Source: RPQJ01 sp963846315
GTDB lineage: Bacteria > Pseudomonadota > Gammaproteobacteria > Steroidobacterales > Steroidobacteraceae
NCBI GenBank assembly: GCA_963846315.1
Contig: CAWJVM010000008.1
Location: forward strand, 372,001-436,000
Reading direction: 5' to 3'
Length of the DNA stretch: 64,000 nucleotides
Shown here: in pieces, positions 16,360-25,752 of the stretch
Position numbering within the stretch: position 1 is the first letter of the stretch
How the letters are laid out: each line of letters opens with the position of its first letter
Translations under genes and position numbers: made by a program
Notes under the pieces: model-generated
Told to the model about the DNA's origin: nothing
The model's input: the letters and a program-made list of their open reading frames with translations, nothing else
The model's database searches: none

Positions 16360-18510
16360 ATGCTGTACACGGGACCCGCCTTCAGCGCCGCGGCGCTGGG
16401 CGATGGCATCGTCGAACTCAAGTTCGACCTCGCCGGCGAATCGGTCAACAAGCTCAATGCCGTCGCGCTGCAGGATTTCGCGGCTGCGACGCAAGCCATC
16501 GCCAAGGACACCAGCGTCCAGGGCGTCATCGTGACTTCCGGCAAGTCCGTGTTCATCGTCGGTGCCGACATCACGGAGTTCGGCGCGATGTTTGCGGCTG
16601 GCGAGGCGGGCATCGCGAAGTCCGTGCTCGAAGTGAACCGCATGTTGAGCGCGTTCGAGGACCTGCCGGTGCCGACGGTCATCGCGATCAACGGCGTCTG
16701 TCTCGGCGGCGGCCTCGAACTCGCGCTTGCGGGGGACTACCGCGTGATGTCCACCGCGGCATCCGTCGGCTTCCCCGAAGTGAAGCTCGGCATCTTCCCC
16801 GGTTTCGGCGGATCGGTGCGCATGCCGCGCATCATCGGCATCGACAACGCGGTGGAGTGGATTTGCACCGGCGCCGACAAGAAGGCCGACGCGGCGCTGA
16901 AGGACGGCGCGGTCGATGCCGTCGTCGCGCCGGAGCAGCTGCGTGACGCGGCGCTTGCGATGCTGAAGCAGTGCATCGCGGGCAAGCTCGACTGGAAGAG
17001 CCGTCGAGCAGCCAAGCTGTCGCCGCTCAAGCTCAACAAGATGGAACTCACGATGGCGTTCACGTCGTCGATGGGCGTGGTGGGTGCGCAGGCCGGCCCC
17101 AACTACCCGGCGCCGATGCTCGCGCTGAAGAACATGCAGGAAGCGGCCACGCTCGGCCGCGACGCCGCGCTCGAAGTCGAGGCAAAGTACTTCGCCAAGG
17201 CGGCCGTCACGCCGCAGGCAAACGCGCTGATCGGCGTCTTTCTCGCCGACCAGGGCGTCAAGAAGGCGGCGGGCAGCTGGGAGAAGAAGAGCAAACGCGA
17301 GATCAAGCAGGCGGCCGTGCTCGGCGCCGGCATCATGGGTGGCGGCATCGCCTACCAGGCGGCCTTCAAGGGCCTGCCGATCGTGATGAAAGACATCCGC
17401 GACGATGCGCTCGCGCTCGGCATGAACGAGGCCGGCAAGCTGCTCTCGAAGCAGGTCGAGCGGGGGCGCATGACGCCGGCCAAGATGAGTGAGACGCTCG
17501 GACGCATCCGGCCGACGCTCAACTACGGTGACTTCGGCGCGGTCGACATCATCATCGAGGCGGTCGTCGAGAACCCGAAGGTCAAGGCGGCGGTGCTCGC
17601 CGAGGTCGAAGGCCTCGTGCGCGAAGACACGATCATCGCGTCCAACACGTCCACGATCTCGATCAGCCTGCTGGCCCAGGGCCTCAAGCGACCGCAGAAC
17701 TTCGTCGGCATGCACTTCTTCAACCCGGTGAACATGATGCCACTGGTGGAAGTGATCCGCGGCAAGCAGTCGTCGGAGGACGCGGTGGCCGCGACCGTGA
17801 AGCTCGCGAGCCGGATGGGCAAGACGCCGGTGGTCGTGAACGACTGCCCTGGGTTCTTCGTCAACCGCGTGCTGTTCCCGTACTTTGCCGGCTTCCACAT
17901 GCTGATGCGCGACGGCGCGGACTTCCAGGCCATCGACAAGGCCATGGAGCGCTTCGGCTGGCCGATGGGTCCCGCGTACCTGATGGACGTCGTCGGCATG
18001 GACACCGGCGTGCACGCCGCGGAAGTCATGGCCCAGGGGTTCCCGGATCGCATGCGCCACGACTGGAAGAACGCGACCCAGGTGCTGGTCGACAACCAGC
18101 GCTATGGCCAGAAGAACGGCAAGGGCTATTACGTCTACGCGCTCGACAAGAAGGGCAAGCCGAAGAAGTCGGTGGACCCGGTGACGTACGAGCTGATCAA
18201 GGACGTCGTGGCTCCGCGCAAGGAGTTCACGCCGGACGAGATCGTCGCGCGCTGCATGGTGCCGATGTTCAACGAGGTGGCGCGCTGCCTCGAGGAGAAG
18301 ATCGTCGCCTCGCCGCAAGAGGCCGATATGTCGCTGCTGTACGGCGTCGGCTTCCCGCCGTTCCGCGGCGGCGCCTGCCGTTACATCGACCAGACCGGTG
18401 TCGCGAACTTCTTGCGCATGGCCGACCAGCTGATGCCGCTCGGCAAGCTGTACGAAGCGCCGCAGTTGCTGCGCGACATGGCGGCTTCCGGCAAGAAGTT
18501 CTTCGGCTGA
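16360..18510 (+). CDS. fadB: Fatty-acid oxidation complex alpha subunit
   Basis: Multifunctional beta-oxidation enzyme: enoyl-CoA hydratase/isomerase at the N terminus and NAD-dependent 3-hydroxyacyl-CoA dehydrogenase in the second half. It forms a heterotetramer with FadA. The hydratase catalytic Glu residues are E120 (CLGGGLELALAG) and E140 (GFPEVKLG). The NAD site is AAVLGAGIMGGGIAYQAA near residue 320, and the dehydrogenase His is in FVGMHFFNPVNMMPLVEV. Length is 716 residues, as expected. ATG 16360 follows GTAGGGAGAG at 16346-16355; the longer open frame upstream lacks family sequence. fadA starts 34 bases after the stop. Confidence 0.96.
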   Translation: MLYTGPAFSAAALGDGIVELKFDLAGESVNKLNAVALQDFAAATQAIAKDTSVQGVIVTSGKSVFIVGADITEFGAMFAAGEAGIAKSVLEVNRMLSAFEDLPVPTVIAINGVCLGGGLELALAGDYRVMSTAASVGFPEVKLGIFPGFGGSVRMPRIIGIDNAVEWICTGADKKADAALKDGAVDAVVAPEQLRDAALAMLKQCIAGKLDWKSRRAAKLSPLKLNKMELTMAFTSSMGVVGAQAGPNYPAPMLALKNMQEAATLGRDAALEVEAKYFAKAAVTPQANALIGVFLADQGVKKAAGSWEKKSKREIKQAAVLGAGIMGGGIAYQAAFKGLPIVMKDIRDDALALGMNEAGKLLSKQVERGRMTPAKMSETLGRIRPTLNYGDFGAVDIIIEAVVENPKVKAAVLAEVEGLVREDTIIASNTSTISISLLAQGLKRPQNFVGMHFFNPVNMMPLVEVIRGKQSSEDAVAATVKLASRMGKTPVVVNDCPGFFVNRVLFPYFAGFHMLMRDGADFQAIDKAMERFGWPMGPAYLMDVVGMDTGVHAAEVMAQGFPDRMRHDWKNATQVLVDNQRYGQKNGKGYYVYALDKKGKPKKSVDPVTYELIKDVVAPRKEFTPDEIVARCMVPMFNEVARCLEEKIVASPQEADMSLLYGVGFPPFRGGACRYIDQTGVANFLRMADQLMPLGKLYEAPQLLRDMAASGKKFFG

Positions 18511-18544
18511 CCGCGGCCCTCACGGATTACACGGAGAGATCAAG

Positions 18545-19720
18545 ATGAGTCTCAATCCCCGCGATGTCGTCATCGTCGATGGCGTCCGCACTGCGATGGG
18601 TCGCTCGAAGGGCGGCATGTTCCGCAACGTCCGCGCCGAGGCGCTCTCGGCCGAGCTGATCAAGGCGCTGTTCCGCCGCAACCCCGGCCTCGACATGAAC
18701 GAGGTCGAGGACGTGATCTGGGGCTGCGTGAACCAGACGCTCGAACAGGGCATGAATATCGCTCGCAACGCGCTGCTGCTCGCCGGCCTGCCGCACACGG
18801 TGCCCGGCCAGACGGTCAATCGCCTCTGCGGCTCGTCGATGCAGGCGCTGCACACGGCGGCGGCCCAGATCATGACCGGCCAGGGCGACGTGTTCGTGAT
18901 CGGCGGCGTCGAGCACATGGGTCACGTCAACATGATGCACGGCATCGACCTGAACCCGGCCGCCTCGACGCAGTACGCGAAGGCGTCGAACATGATGGGC
19001 TTGACCGCCGAGATGCTCGGCCGCATGCACGGCATCACGCGCGAAATGCAGGACAGGTTCGCTGCGCGTTCGCACGCGAAGGCGTGGGAAGCGACGCAGA
19101 CGGGCCGCTACAAGAATGAGATCGTCGGCATCGAGGGCCACGACGCCGTCGGCGCGCGCGTGCTCTGCGAGATCGACGAAGTCATTCGTCCCGAGACGAC
19201 GGTCGAGACGCTGGCAGCCCTGCCGCCCGCCTTCGATCCGAAGGGCGGCACGGTGACGGCGGGTTCGTCGTCGGCGATCTCGGACGGCGCCTCCGCCATG
19301 CTGGTGATGAGCTACGAGCGTGCCAAGGCGCTCGGCCTCAAGCCGCGCGCGAAGATCCGCGCCATGGCCGTGGCGGGCTGCGATCCGGCAATCATGGGTT
19401 ACGGCCCGGTGCCGGCGACGAAGAAGGCGCTCAAGCGCGCCGGTCTCAAGATGGAGGACATCCAGATCGCCGAGCTCAACGAGGCCTTTGCGGCACAGTC
19501 GTTGCCCGTCATCAAGGACCTCGGCCTGATGGACACCTTCGACGAGAAGGTGAACCTGAACGGCGGCGCGATCGCGCTCGGACACCCGCTGGGTTGCTCG
19601 GGTGCCCGCATCACCACGTCGCTCGTCAACGTGATGGAGCAGAAGGGTGCGACGCTCGGCATCTCCACGATGTGCATTGGCCTGGGCCAGGGCATCACGA
19701 CGGTCCTCGAACGCACCTGA
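18545..19720 (+). CDS. fadA: 3-ketoacyl-CoA thiolase (FadA)
   Basis: Cleaves 3-ketoacyl-CoA with CoA to acetyl-CoA and a shortened acyl-CoA, the last step of each beta-oxidation round. The nucleophile is Cys95 in NRLCGSSMQAL. The catalytic His is in NGGAIALGHPLGCSGAR and the second Cys in STMCIGLGQG, both close to the C terminus. Length is 391 residues. The ribosome site GGAGAG lies at 18533-18538. It is the second gene of the fadBA operon, with the alpha-then-beta order of Pseudomonas. Confidence 0.96.
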   Translation: MSLNPRDVVIVDGVRTAMGRSKGGMFRNVRAEALSAELIKALFRRNPGLDMNEVEDVIWGCVNQTLEQGMNIARNALLLAGLPHTVPGQTVNRLCGSSMQALHTAAAQIMTGQGDVFVIGGVEHMGHVNMMHGIDLNPAASTQYAKASNMMGLTAEMLGRMHGITREMQDRFAARSHAKAWEATQTGRYKNEIVGIEGHDAVGARVLCEIDEVIRPETTVETLAALPPAFDPKGGTVTAGSSSAISDGASAMLVMSYERAKALGLKPRAKIRAMAVAGCDPAIMGYGPVPATKKALKRAGLKMEDIQIAELNEAFAAQSLPVIKDLGLMDTFDEKVNLNGGAIALGHPLGCSGARITTSLVNVMEQKGATLGISTMCIGLGQGITTVLERT

Positions 19721-19740
19721 TGTTGTGAGATGTCCGCGGG

Positions 19741-20262
19741 ATGCCCACTCCATCCCGCGGCTTCCCGCCCATCGCGGCACCCGACGCACGAGTACTGCTC
19801 CTGGGTTCGTTGCCCGGGCGGGCGTCGCTCGCGGCGCACCAGTATTACGCGCAGCCCCACAACGCCTTCTGGCGGATCATGGGCGAGCTGTTCGGTGCTG
19901 GACCCGGCGTTCCTTACGACGAGCGGGTCAAGCGCCTGCGCGCGAGCGGCCTTGCACTGTGGGACGTCTGCGAGGCGGCGGTGCGTCCCGGCAGTCTCGA
20001 CGCCGCGATCGACCTGAAGACGGTCGTCGTCGAACGACTTCGCACGTTTCTTCCAGCAGCATCCGTGCATCGTGCATGTCTGCGCCAATGGCGCCACGGC
20101 GCATCGACTCTACCTGCGCCGGGTGCAGACCGTGTTGCCCGAACCGTGGTCGTCGCTGCCGTTGCACCTGCTGCCCTCGACGAGCCCGGCGCATGCGTCG
20201 CTGCGTTTGGCGCAGAAACTCGAACGCTGGCGAGTGCTCGACGAGTTGCGGAGCTTCCCTAG
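19741..20262 (+). pseudogene. DNA-deoxyinosine / mismatch-specific uracil glycosylase, frameshifted
   Basis: The first ~97 codons match the small UDG-fold glycosylases: DARVLLLGSLPGRASL, QYYAQPHNAFWRIMGELFG and LALWDVCEAAVRPGSLDAAI. After VVV near 20031 the frame is wrong. The +1 frame then reads DFARFFQQHPCIVHVCANGA, LHLLPSTSPAHASL and KLERWRVLDEL, which are the missing family motifs (the V-C-x-N-G-A and L-P-S-T-S-P-A-H blocks). One extra base in gtcgtcgtcgaac explains this. The end given is the stop in the first frame; the restored frame stays open over the start of the convergent LOG gene. It could be a real lesion or a sequence error. Confidence 0.75.
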
Positions 20263-20970
20263 GGGTTCGGCGCCTCACGCGCGATGCGAACGACGTCCTC
20301 GGCCGTGTCAGCGAGACGCAGCAGCGCGAGTTCCTCGCGGGTAATGGTTCCTTCGCCGACCAGCGTCTGATCCAGGAACCGCTTCATCTCGCCCCAGAAG
20401 TCCCGCCCCACCGCGATCAGCGGGAAGCGCTCGATCTTGCCGTTCTGCACCAGCGTGGCGAGTTCGAACGCCTCGTCGAGCGTGCCGAAACCGCCCGGCA
20501 TCACGACGAACGCGGACGAGTACTTCACGAGCATCACCTTGCGCACGAAGAAGTGCTCGAAGCCGATGAAACGATCGAGGTAGCGCGTTGGGCTGCTGTT
20601 CGCGCGGCAGCCGGATATTGCATCCCAGGCTCAGGGCGCCGGCCTCGCGTGCGCCGCGGTTGGCGGCCTCCATGATTCCCGACCCGCCGCCGGTCATCAC
20701 CGCGAAGCCGGCCTTGCCGAGCGCGTAGCCGACCTCGCGCGCCAGCTGGTAGTAGCGATGGTCTTCGCGGAAGCGTGCCGAGCCGAAGACAGTGACGCAC
20801 GGCTGGTGGAATTCGAAGCTTTCGAAGCCGTGCAGGAATTCCAGGAAGAACCGCACGGCGCTCTCCAGGTCGGCGGCGCGGTTGCGCCGGCCCGACAAAA
20901 AGAGTTTCTCGGTGCCCTCGACCTGCTGCAGCAGCGACGATTCACGCTTTCCTTCGGACCCGTTCGTCAC
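20259..20970 (-). pseudogene. LOG family (TIGR00730) Rossmann-fold protein, frameshifted
   Basis: LOG-family proteins are nucleotide 5'-monophosphate phosphoribohydrolases. From GTG 20970 (with GGGAGAG just upstream) the product reads through VTVFGSARFREDHRYYQLAR, GFAVMTGGGSGIMEAANRGA and LGCNIRLPREQQPN. Near 20588 one extra base (in CCCAACGCGCTAC) shifts the frame. The next frame carries YLDRFIGFEHFFVRKVMLVK, FVVMPGGFGTLDEAFELATL (the catalytic PGGxGTxxE motif) and the rest of the family. The broken joint falls between two conserved halves and the downstream half is intact, which favours a recent lesion or an assembly indel. Confidence 0.8.
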
Positions 20971-21046
20971 GCACACTCTCCCGGACTGCGGCCGTCCATG
21001 CCGGACGCGCCGACACCCCGATGATACCGATGGGAGCACCTCAACA

Positions 21047-21424
21047 ATGATCGGATATGTCACGCTGGGCTCGGACGACATCCCGCGGGCCGCCGCGTTC
21101 TACGACGCACTGCTGAAGCTGCTCGGCGCCGGCCGGTTCATGGAGTCTGAGACCATGGTGGCCTGGGCCGTGTCGCCGGATAAGCCGGCGCTGGGCGTGA
21201 TCAAGCCGTTCGACGGCAAGCCCGCGAGCGCAGGCAATGGCGTGATGGTCGCCCTCGCTGTCGACAGCAATGCCAAGGTGGACGAACTCCACCGCCAGGC
21301 GATCGAACTCGGTGCCAAGGATGAAGGCGCCCCGGGTCCGCGCGGAACAGGTGGCTTCTATGCGGGGTACTTCCGGGACCTCGATGGCCACAAGATCAAT
21401 TGCTTCTGCTGGAAAGCCGGCTGA
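21047..21424 (+). CDS. VOC / glyoxalase-superfamily protein
   Basis: 125 residues forming one vicinal-oxygen-chelate unit: IGYVTLGSDDIPRAAAFYDA at the N terminus and GYFRDLDGHKINCFCW at the C terminus. This is the common small bacterial VOC family of unknown substrate. The start at 21047 follows GGGAG at 21032-21036. The gene is divergent from the LOG gene, with 76 bases between the starts. A longer upstream frame lacks similarity to the family. Confidence 0.8.
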   Translation: MIGYVTLGSDDIPRAAAFYDALLKLLGAGRFMESETMVAWAVSPDKPALGVIKPFDGKPASAGNGVMVALAVDSNAKVDELHRQAIELGAKDEGAPGPRGTGGFYAGYFRDLDGHKINCFCWKAG

Positions 21425-21448
21425 CGCACCGGGCTGGCACCGCGCCGA

Positions 21449-22405
21449 ATGACGAGTCGCGCATCCGCCTCCGGCAGGGCCTGCATTGCATTCGTCGCAG
21501 CGCTGGTTCTCGCCGGCTGCATCGGGACCACCCGGCCACCGGTGATCGCCATCGTGCCTGCCGTTCCGACGGCCGGCCTGCAGGTCTACGCGGCCGGTGA
21601 CATCGCCGACTGCGACCACCGTGCGCCCGCGGCTTCGATGGCTGCTCGCACGTCACGACTCGTGCCCGACGGCGCGCAGGTGCTCGCACTCGGTGACATG
21701 GCGTATCCGCTCGGCGACGCGGCGACGCTGGCTGCGTGCTACGAGCCGACTTGGGGCCGGCACCGTGCGGCCACGCTGGCCATTCCCGGCAACCACGATT
21801 ACGTGCGCGGCACGGCCGGTGACTTTCTCGGGTACTTCGGGGTCGAGGCGCTGCAGGAAGGCGGTTTCGTCGCGTACAGCCGCGTGTTGACGGACGGATG
21901 GCGACTGATCGCGCTCGACAGCAACGTCGATGGCCGCGCTTTACAGGCGCAGTACGAGTGGCTGGAACGGCTCTTCGCGGAGGAGGCCAGTACGCCCGCA
22001 GCGGCGCCGGGCTGCCTGCTCGTCATGTGGCATGCGCCGTTGTATTCGTCGGGAATACACCGTGGGTCGGGCGAGAGGATGCGACCTTTCTGGCAGCTGC
22101 TCGATGAACACGCCGCCGATCTGGTGCTGAGCGGGCACGAACATTTCTACGAACGCTTCGATCCGCTCGATGCCGCAGGGCGGCCCGCGCCCGATGGCGA
22201 CGCGCCACGGCAGTTCGTCGTCGGCACCGGGGGTGCACGGTTGTACGGCTTCTGGAAACCGCCCTACCGCAGCAAGGCGCGAGTGCTCAAGCACGGCGTG
22301 CTGCAACTGTCGCTCGAGCGCGAGAGTTATTCGTGGCGCTTCATCGACGTCGACGGACGCGTGCAGGATGCGGGCGTCGCGCGCTGTCGCACGACGCACA
22401 ACTGA
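21449..22405 (+). CDS. Metallophosphoesterase lipoprotein
   Basis: Calcineurin-like phosphoesterase, 318 residues, with a lipoprotein leader (FVAALVLAGC; lipid-modified Cys near 24), so membrane-anchored on the periplasmic side. Dinuclear metal-site motifs occur in order: GDIADCDH, LALGDMAYPLGD, IPGNHDYVRG, LVMWHAPLYSSG and LSGHEHFYERF. The arrangement resembles purple-acid-phosphatase-like bacterial proteins. The substrate is unknown. It starts 24 bases after the VOC gene and is followed 62 bases later by the symporter, all on the same strand. Confidence 0.8.
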   Translation: MTSRASASGRACIAFVAALVLAGCIGTTRPPVIAIVPAVPTAGLQVYAAGDIADCDHRAPAASMAARTSRLVPDGAQVLALGDMAYPLGDAATLAACYEPTWGRHRAATLAIPGNHDYVRGTAGDFLGYFGVEALQEGGFVAYSRVLTDGWRLIALDSNVDGRALQAQYEWLERLFAEEASTPAAAPGCLLVMWHAPLYSSGIHRGSGERMRPFWQLLDEHAADLVLSGHEHFYERFDPLDAAGRPAPDGDAPRQFVVGTGGARLYGFWKPPYRSKARVLKHGVLQLSLERESYSWRFIDVDGRVQDAGVARCRTTHN

Positions 22406-22467
22406 GGTAACGTGCGGCACGCCAGGACGGCATCGACCGTCCGGGAATTTCACGCACAGGGGAGCTC

Positions 22468-23817
22468 ATGACGACGTTCACCGACTGGATCAATGCGCTC
22501 GATTCGTTCGTCTGGGGCCCGGCCATGCTGGTGCTGATCCTCGGCACGGGTTTCTACCTGCAGGTGCGGCTCGGTGGCATGCCGGTGCGCAAGATCGGGG
22601 CCGGCCTGCGGCTGGTCTGGCGCGGCCGGGGCGGTGACGAAGCTCACGGCGAAGTCAGCCCGTACTCGGCGCTGATGACGTGCCTGGCCGCGACCATCGG
22701 TGTCGGCAACATCGCGGGCGTGGCGACGGCGGTCGCGCTCGGCGGACCGGGCGCGGTGTTCTGGATGTGGATGACGGCGCTCGTCGGCATGGCCACCAAG
22801 TACGCCGAGGTGCTGCTGGCCGTGCACTTCCGCGAACGTGACGCGAAAGGCCGCTTCGTCGGTGGCCCGATGTACGCCATTCGCAACGGTCTCGGTCCGC
22901 GGTGGGCCTGGCTCGGCACCACGTTCGCGTTGTTCGGCGGCCTCGCCGGCTTCGGCATCGGCAACATGGTGCAGTCGAACAGCATCGCCGCCGCGATGCA
23001 GGGGTCCTTCAGCATCGCGCCGGTCGTCACGGGCATCGTGCTCACGCTGGTCACGGGTGCCGTCATCCTCGGCGGCATCAAGCGCATCGCGGCGGTCGCG
23101 AACTGGCTGGTGCCGTTCATGGCCATCGGCTACGTGGCCGCGGCCCTGATCGTGCTGGTTTATCACTGGCAGTCGATCCCGGACGCAGTTGCGCTCATTT
23201 TCGCCACGGCCTTCACGGGCACCGCGGCGGTCGGTGGCTTCGCCGGCGCGGCGATGATGGCCGCGATGCGTTATGGGGTGGCGCGCGGCATCTTCTCGAA
23301 CGAGGCTGGCCTGGGCACGGCCGGCATCGCGCAGGCGGCCGGCATGAGCAACGATCCGGTGCGCAGCGGCCTGATCGGCATGATGGGCACCTTCCTCGAC
23401 ACCATCGTGGTCTGCACGATGACGGGACTCGCGATCGTGGTGTCGGGCGCCTGGCAGTCCGGCGAAACCGGCGCCGCACTCACGCAAGCCGCGTTCCAGT
23501 CGGCGATGCCCGGCATCGGCGGCGAACTGGTCGCGATTGCACTTGGCATCTTCGCGCTCACGACCATCCTCGGCTGGGCCTACTACGGCGAACGCTGCTG
23601 GCAGTACCTGGTGGGCGACTGGTCGATCATGCCGTACCGCATCGTCTGGACGGTCATGGTGTTCTTCGGCGCGATTACCCACCTCGACCTCGCCTGGACG
23701 ATCGCCGACACGCTCAATGCGCTGATGGCGATTCCGAACCTGATCGCACTGCTGGCGTTGTCGCCGGTCGTCGTGCAACTGACGCGCGCGGGTCTCGCCA
23801 GGGCCCTGCAGGATTGA
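22468..23817 (+). CDS. AGCS-family sodium:alanine/glycine symporter
   Basis: 449 residues, about eleven membrane helices. Family motifs are WGPAMLVLILGTGFYLQVRL, TIGVGNIAGVATAVALGGPG, EVSPYSALMTCLAATI and RGIFSNEAGLGTAGIAQAA. It imports small neutral amino acids, usually D/L-alanine or glycine, with Na+. GGGGAG sits just before the ATG. The neighbours include gamma-glutamyltransferase and peptide or amide hydrolases, which fits amino-acid salvage. Confidence 0.92.
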   Translation: MTTFTDWINALDSFVWGPAMLVLILGTGFYLQVRLGGMPVRKIGAGLRLVWRGRGGDEAHGEVSPYSALMTCLAATIGVGNIAGVATAVALGGPGAVFWMWMTALVGMATKYAEVLLAVHFRERDAKGRFVGGPMYAIRNGLGPRWAWLGTTFALFGGLAGFGIGNMVQSNSIAAAMQGSFSIAPVVTGIVLTLVTGAVILGGIKRIAAVANWLVPFMAIGYVAAALIVLVYHWQSIPDAVALIFATAFTGTAAVGGFAGAAMMAAMRYGVARGIFSNEAGLGTAGIAQAAGMSNDPVRSGLIGMMGTFLDTIVVCTMTGLAIVVSGAWQSGETGAALTQAAFQSAMPGIGGELVAIALGIFALTTILGWAYYGERCWQYLVGDWSIMPYRIVWTVMVFFGAITHLDLAWTIADTLNALMAIPNLIALLALSPVVVQLTRAGLARALQD

Positions 23818-23851
23818 ACCACGGGCGGCGCTCGCGCATCTGCAGCGCATG

Positions 23852-23870
23852 GCCGGGCACGAAGCCCGGC
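23852..23870. terminator. Hairpin between convergent symporter and ggt genes
   Basis: GCCGGGC (23852-23858) and GCCCGGC (23864-23870) form a perfect 7-bp stem with a five-base loop, 24 bases before the ggt stop. No U tract follows, so a terminator role is likely from position rather than proven. Confidence 0.4.
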
Positions 23871-23894
23871 GCGATCACACGCTGTGCTGACCGT

Positions 23895-25682
23895 CTACTG
23901 CGCCCGCCACACGCCCTCGCGTCGTGGGTCCGCGCCCGTCTCGAAGGCGGGTGGAGTGCCGCGAACAGCCACGCCGTGCAGGCCGGATTCTTCGCCGCGA
24001 CCCGACTTCAAGGCGACACCTTTCGCGGCGAGCTGCGCGGCCAGCTGGGCGGAGATGCGCGGCATCTCGCCGTAGAAGTCGGCGCCGCGCGCAATCAGGT
24101 TGGGCAGGTTGATCGCGTCCTGCAGCGGCAGGTCCCAGGCCAGCAGGCCCACCAGCACCTTCGCGTTGTACGCGAGGATGGCCGAACCGCCGGGTGACCC
24201 CAATGCCGCCACGAACGCGCGGTCGGCCTGGCGCAGCACGATGGCAGGGGACATCGAGGAGCGCGGCCGTTTGCCACCCGCCACGGCATTCGCCACGGGG
24301 CGGCCCGCTTCGTCGATCGCGGTAAACGAGAAGTCGGTGAGCTGGTTGTTCAGGAAGAAGCCGCCGACGGCCCGTCCCGAACCGAACAGCGATTCGACGG
24401 AGGTCGTCATCGAGATCACGTCGCCCCGGTCGTCGACGATGACGAAGTGGCTCGTGCCGGGCACCTCGTCCGTCGCATCGATTCCCACGCGTGTCATCGA
24501 CGCGCCGGGCGGAGTGCCGGCCACAGGCGCAGTTGCCGCTGCGCGTTCACCGATCAACTGCGCACGGTGGTCCAGGTAGCCCTTGTCCAGCAATCCTTCG
24601 ACCGGCACGGCGACGAAACGCGGATCGGCCACGAAACGATCGCGATCGGCATACATCAGGCGACTCGCCTCGGCGAACAGCATCCAGGCTTGCGGGTCCG
24701 CCGGGCCACGCGACGCGATGTCGGTGCGATCGAGCAGGGCCAGCACTTCGAGCACGCCGACACCTGATGACGGCGGCGGCGGCACGCAGACGACATAGAT
24801 GCGGAACGGCCGGCACAGCGGCTGTACTTCGGCAGGTTGAAAGGCGGCCAGATCCTGCAGCGTCAGCGTGCCGGGACGCGGCTCGGCGTGCGTGCGTGCA
24901 ACGATCTGCTCCGCGAGCGGACCCTCGAGTAACGCACGCGGACCGCGTGCGGCGATCGTGCGCAGCGTCTGCGCATAGGCTGGATTGCGCAGCGTGTCGC
25001 CCGCTTGCACGATCGTGCCGTCGGGTTTCGAGAACAGCGCGCGTGCGTCCGGCAGGGTCGCCTGCGCGAACGTGCTGTTGGCGAAACGACCCAGCCGCTG
25101 CGGCACCACAAAGCCCTGCTCGGCTGCGTGGATCGGGGCGTCGAACAGGTCCTGCCACGGCAGGCGGCCATGCTTCGAGTGCACCAGGCCCAGCATCGCA
25201 ATGGCGCCGGGCACGCCAGTCGAGCGCCCGCTGGTGACTGCGTCCTGGTACGAAAGCGGCGCACCTTTCTCGTCCAGGAACATGCCGGGCGTGGCGCCCG
25301 CCGGCGCGGTTTCACGGCCGTCGAAGGCAGTGACCTTGCCGGTCTTCGCTTCGAAATAGAGCAGGAAGGCGCCGCCACCGAGGCCCGAGCTCTGCGGTTC
25401 GACCAGCCCCAGGGCCGCCTGTACGGCGACGGCGGCATCGGCCGCACCACCGCCAGCACGCAGCACCGCGAGCCCGGCCTCGACGGCGATCGGGTTCGCA
25501 GCCACGACCCCCGGTGTCAGCCTGGCGATCGAGGCCGTTGTGGCGTGCGCGGCGGTGGGTGCGCCCGGCGCAGTCGTCCCGGAGGGCGCTGGCGCATTGC
25601 GACACCCCGCTGCCGCCACCGCGATCAAGGCGAGCAGGGCGATGGGCGCCACCGGGGCGCGGAGGCGGTCGTTCGTGGGCAT
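23895..25682 (-). CDS. ggt: Gamma-glutamyltransferase, lipoprotein
   Basis: Cleaves the gamma-glutamyl bond of glutathione and related compounds, or transfers the group to acceptor peptides, in the periplasm. 595 residues with a lipobox near Cys27 (IAVAAAGC). The nucleophile is Thr410 in DEVPGTSHFVIVD, at the autocleavage point between large and small chains. N-terminal ANPIAVEAGLAVLRAGG and SSGLGGGAFLLYF, and C-terminal KRPRSSMSPAIVL and GSPGGSAILAYN, are family blocks. ATG 25682 lies in a CATG shared with an ATG on the other strand. The divergent amidohydrolase starts 70 bases away. Confidence 0.93.
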   Translation of the reverse strand: MPTNDRLRAPVAPIALLALIAVAAAGCRNAPAPSGTTAPGAPTAAHATTASIARLTPGVVAANPIAVEAGLAVLRAGGGAADAAVAVQAALGLVEPQSSGLGGGAFLLYFEAKTGKVTAFDGRETAPAGATPGMFLDEKGAPLSYQDAVTSGRSTGVPGAIAMLGLVHSKHGRLPWQDLFDAPIHAAEQGFVVPQRLGRFANSTFAQATLPDARALFSKPDGTIVQAGDTLRNPAYAQTLRTIAARGPRALLEGPLAEQIVARTHAEPRPGTLTLQDLAAFQPAEVQPLCRPFRIYVVCVPPPPSSGVGVLEVLALLDRTDIASRGPADPQAWMLFAEASRLMYADRDRFVADPRFVAVPVEGLLDKGYLDHRAQLIGERAAATAPVAGTPPGASMTRVGIDATDEVPGTSHFVIVDDRGDVISMTTSVESLFGSGRAVGGFFLNNQLTDFSFTAIDEAGRPVANAVAGGKRPRSSMSPAIVLRQADRAFVAALGSPGGSAILAYNAKVLVGLLAWDLPLQDAINLPNLIARGADFYGEMPRISAQLAAQLAAKGVALKSGRGEESGLHGVAVRGTPPAFETGADPRREGVWRAQ

Positions 25683-25752
25683 GTTCCGGGGACGTGGACG
25701 TTGTGAGGGGACCGACAATAGACTGTCCGGCCTACAGCCGTCGAGACTGCCC

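Noticed and set aside
16261..18318. Long open frame of 685 codons on the minus strand opposite fadB
   Set aside because: It is the mirror of fadB's strong GC bias at the third codon position; the translation is Arg/His/Asp-rich without any motif, and fadB is certain.
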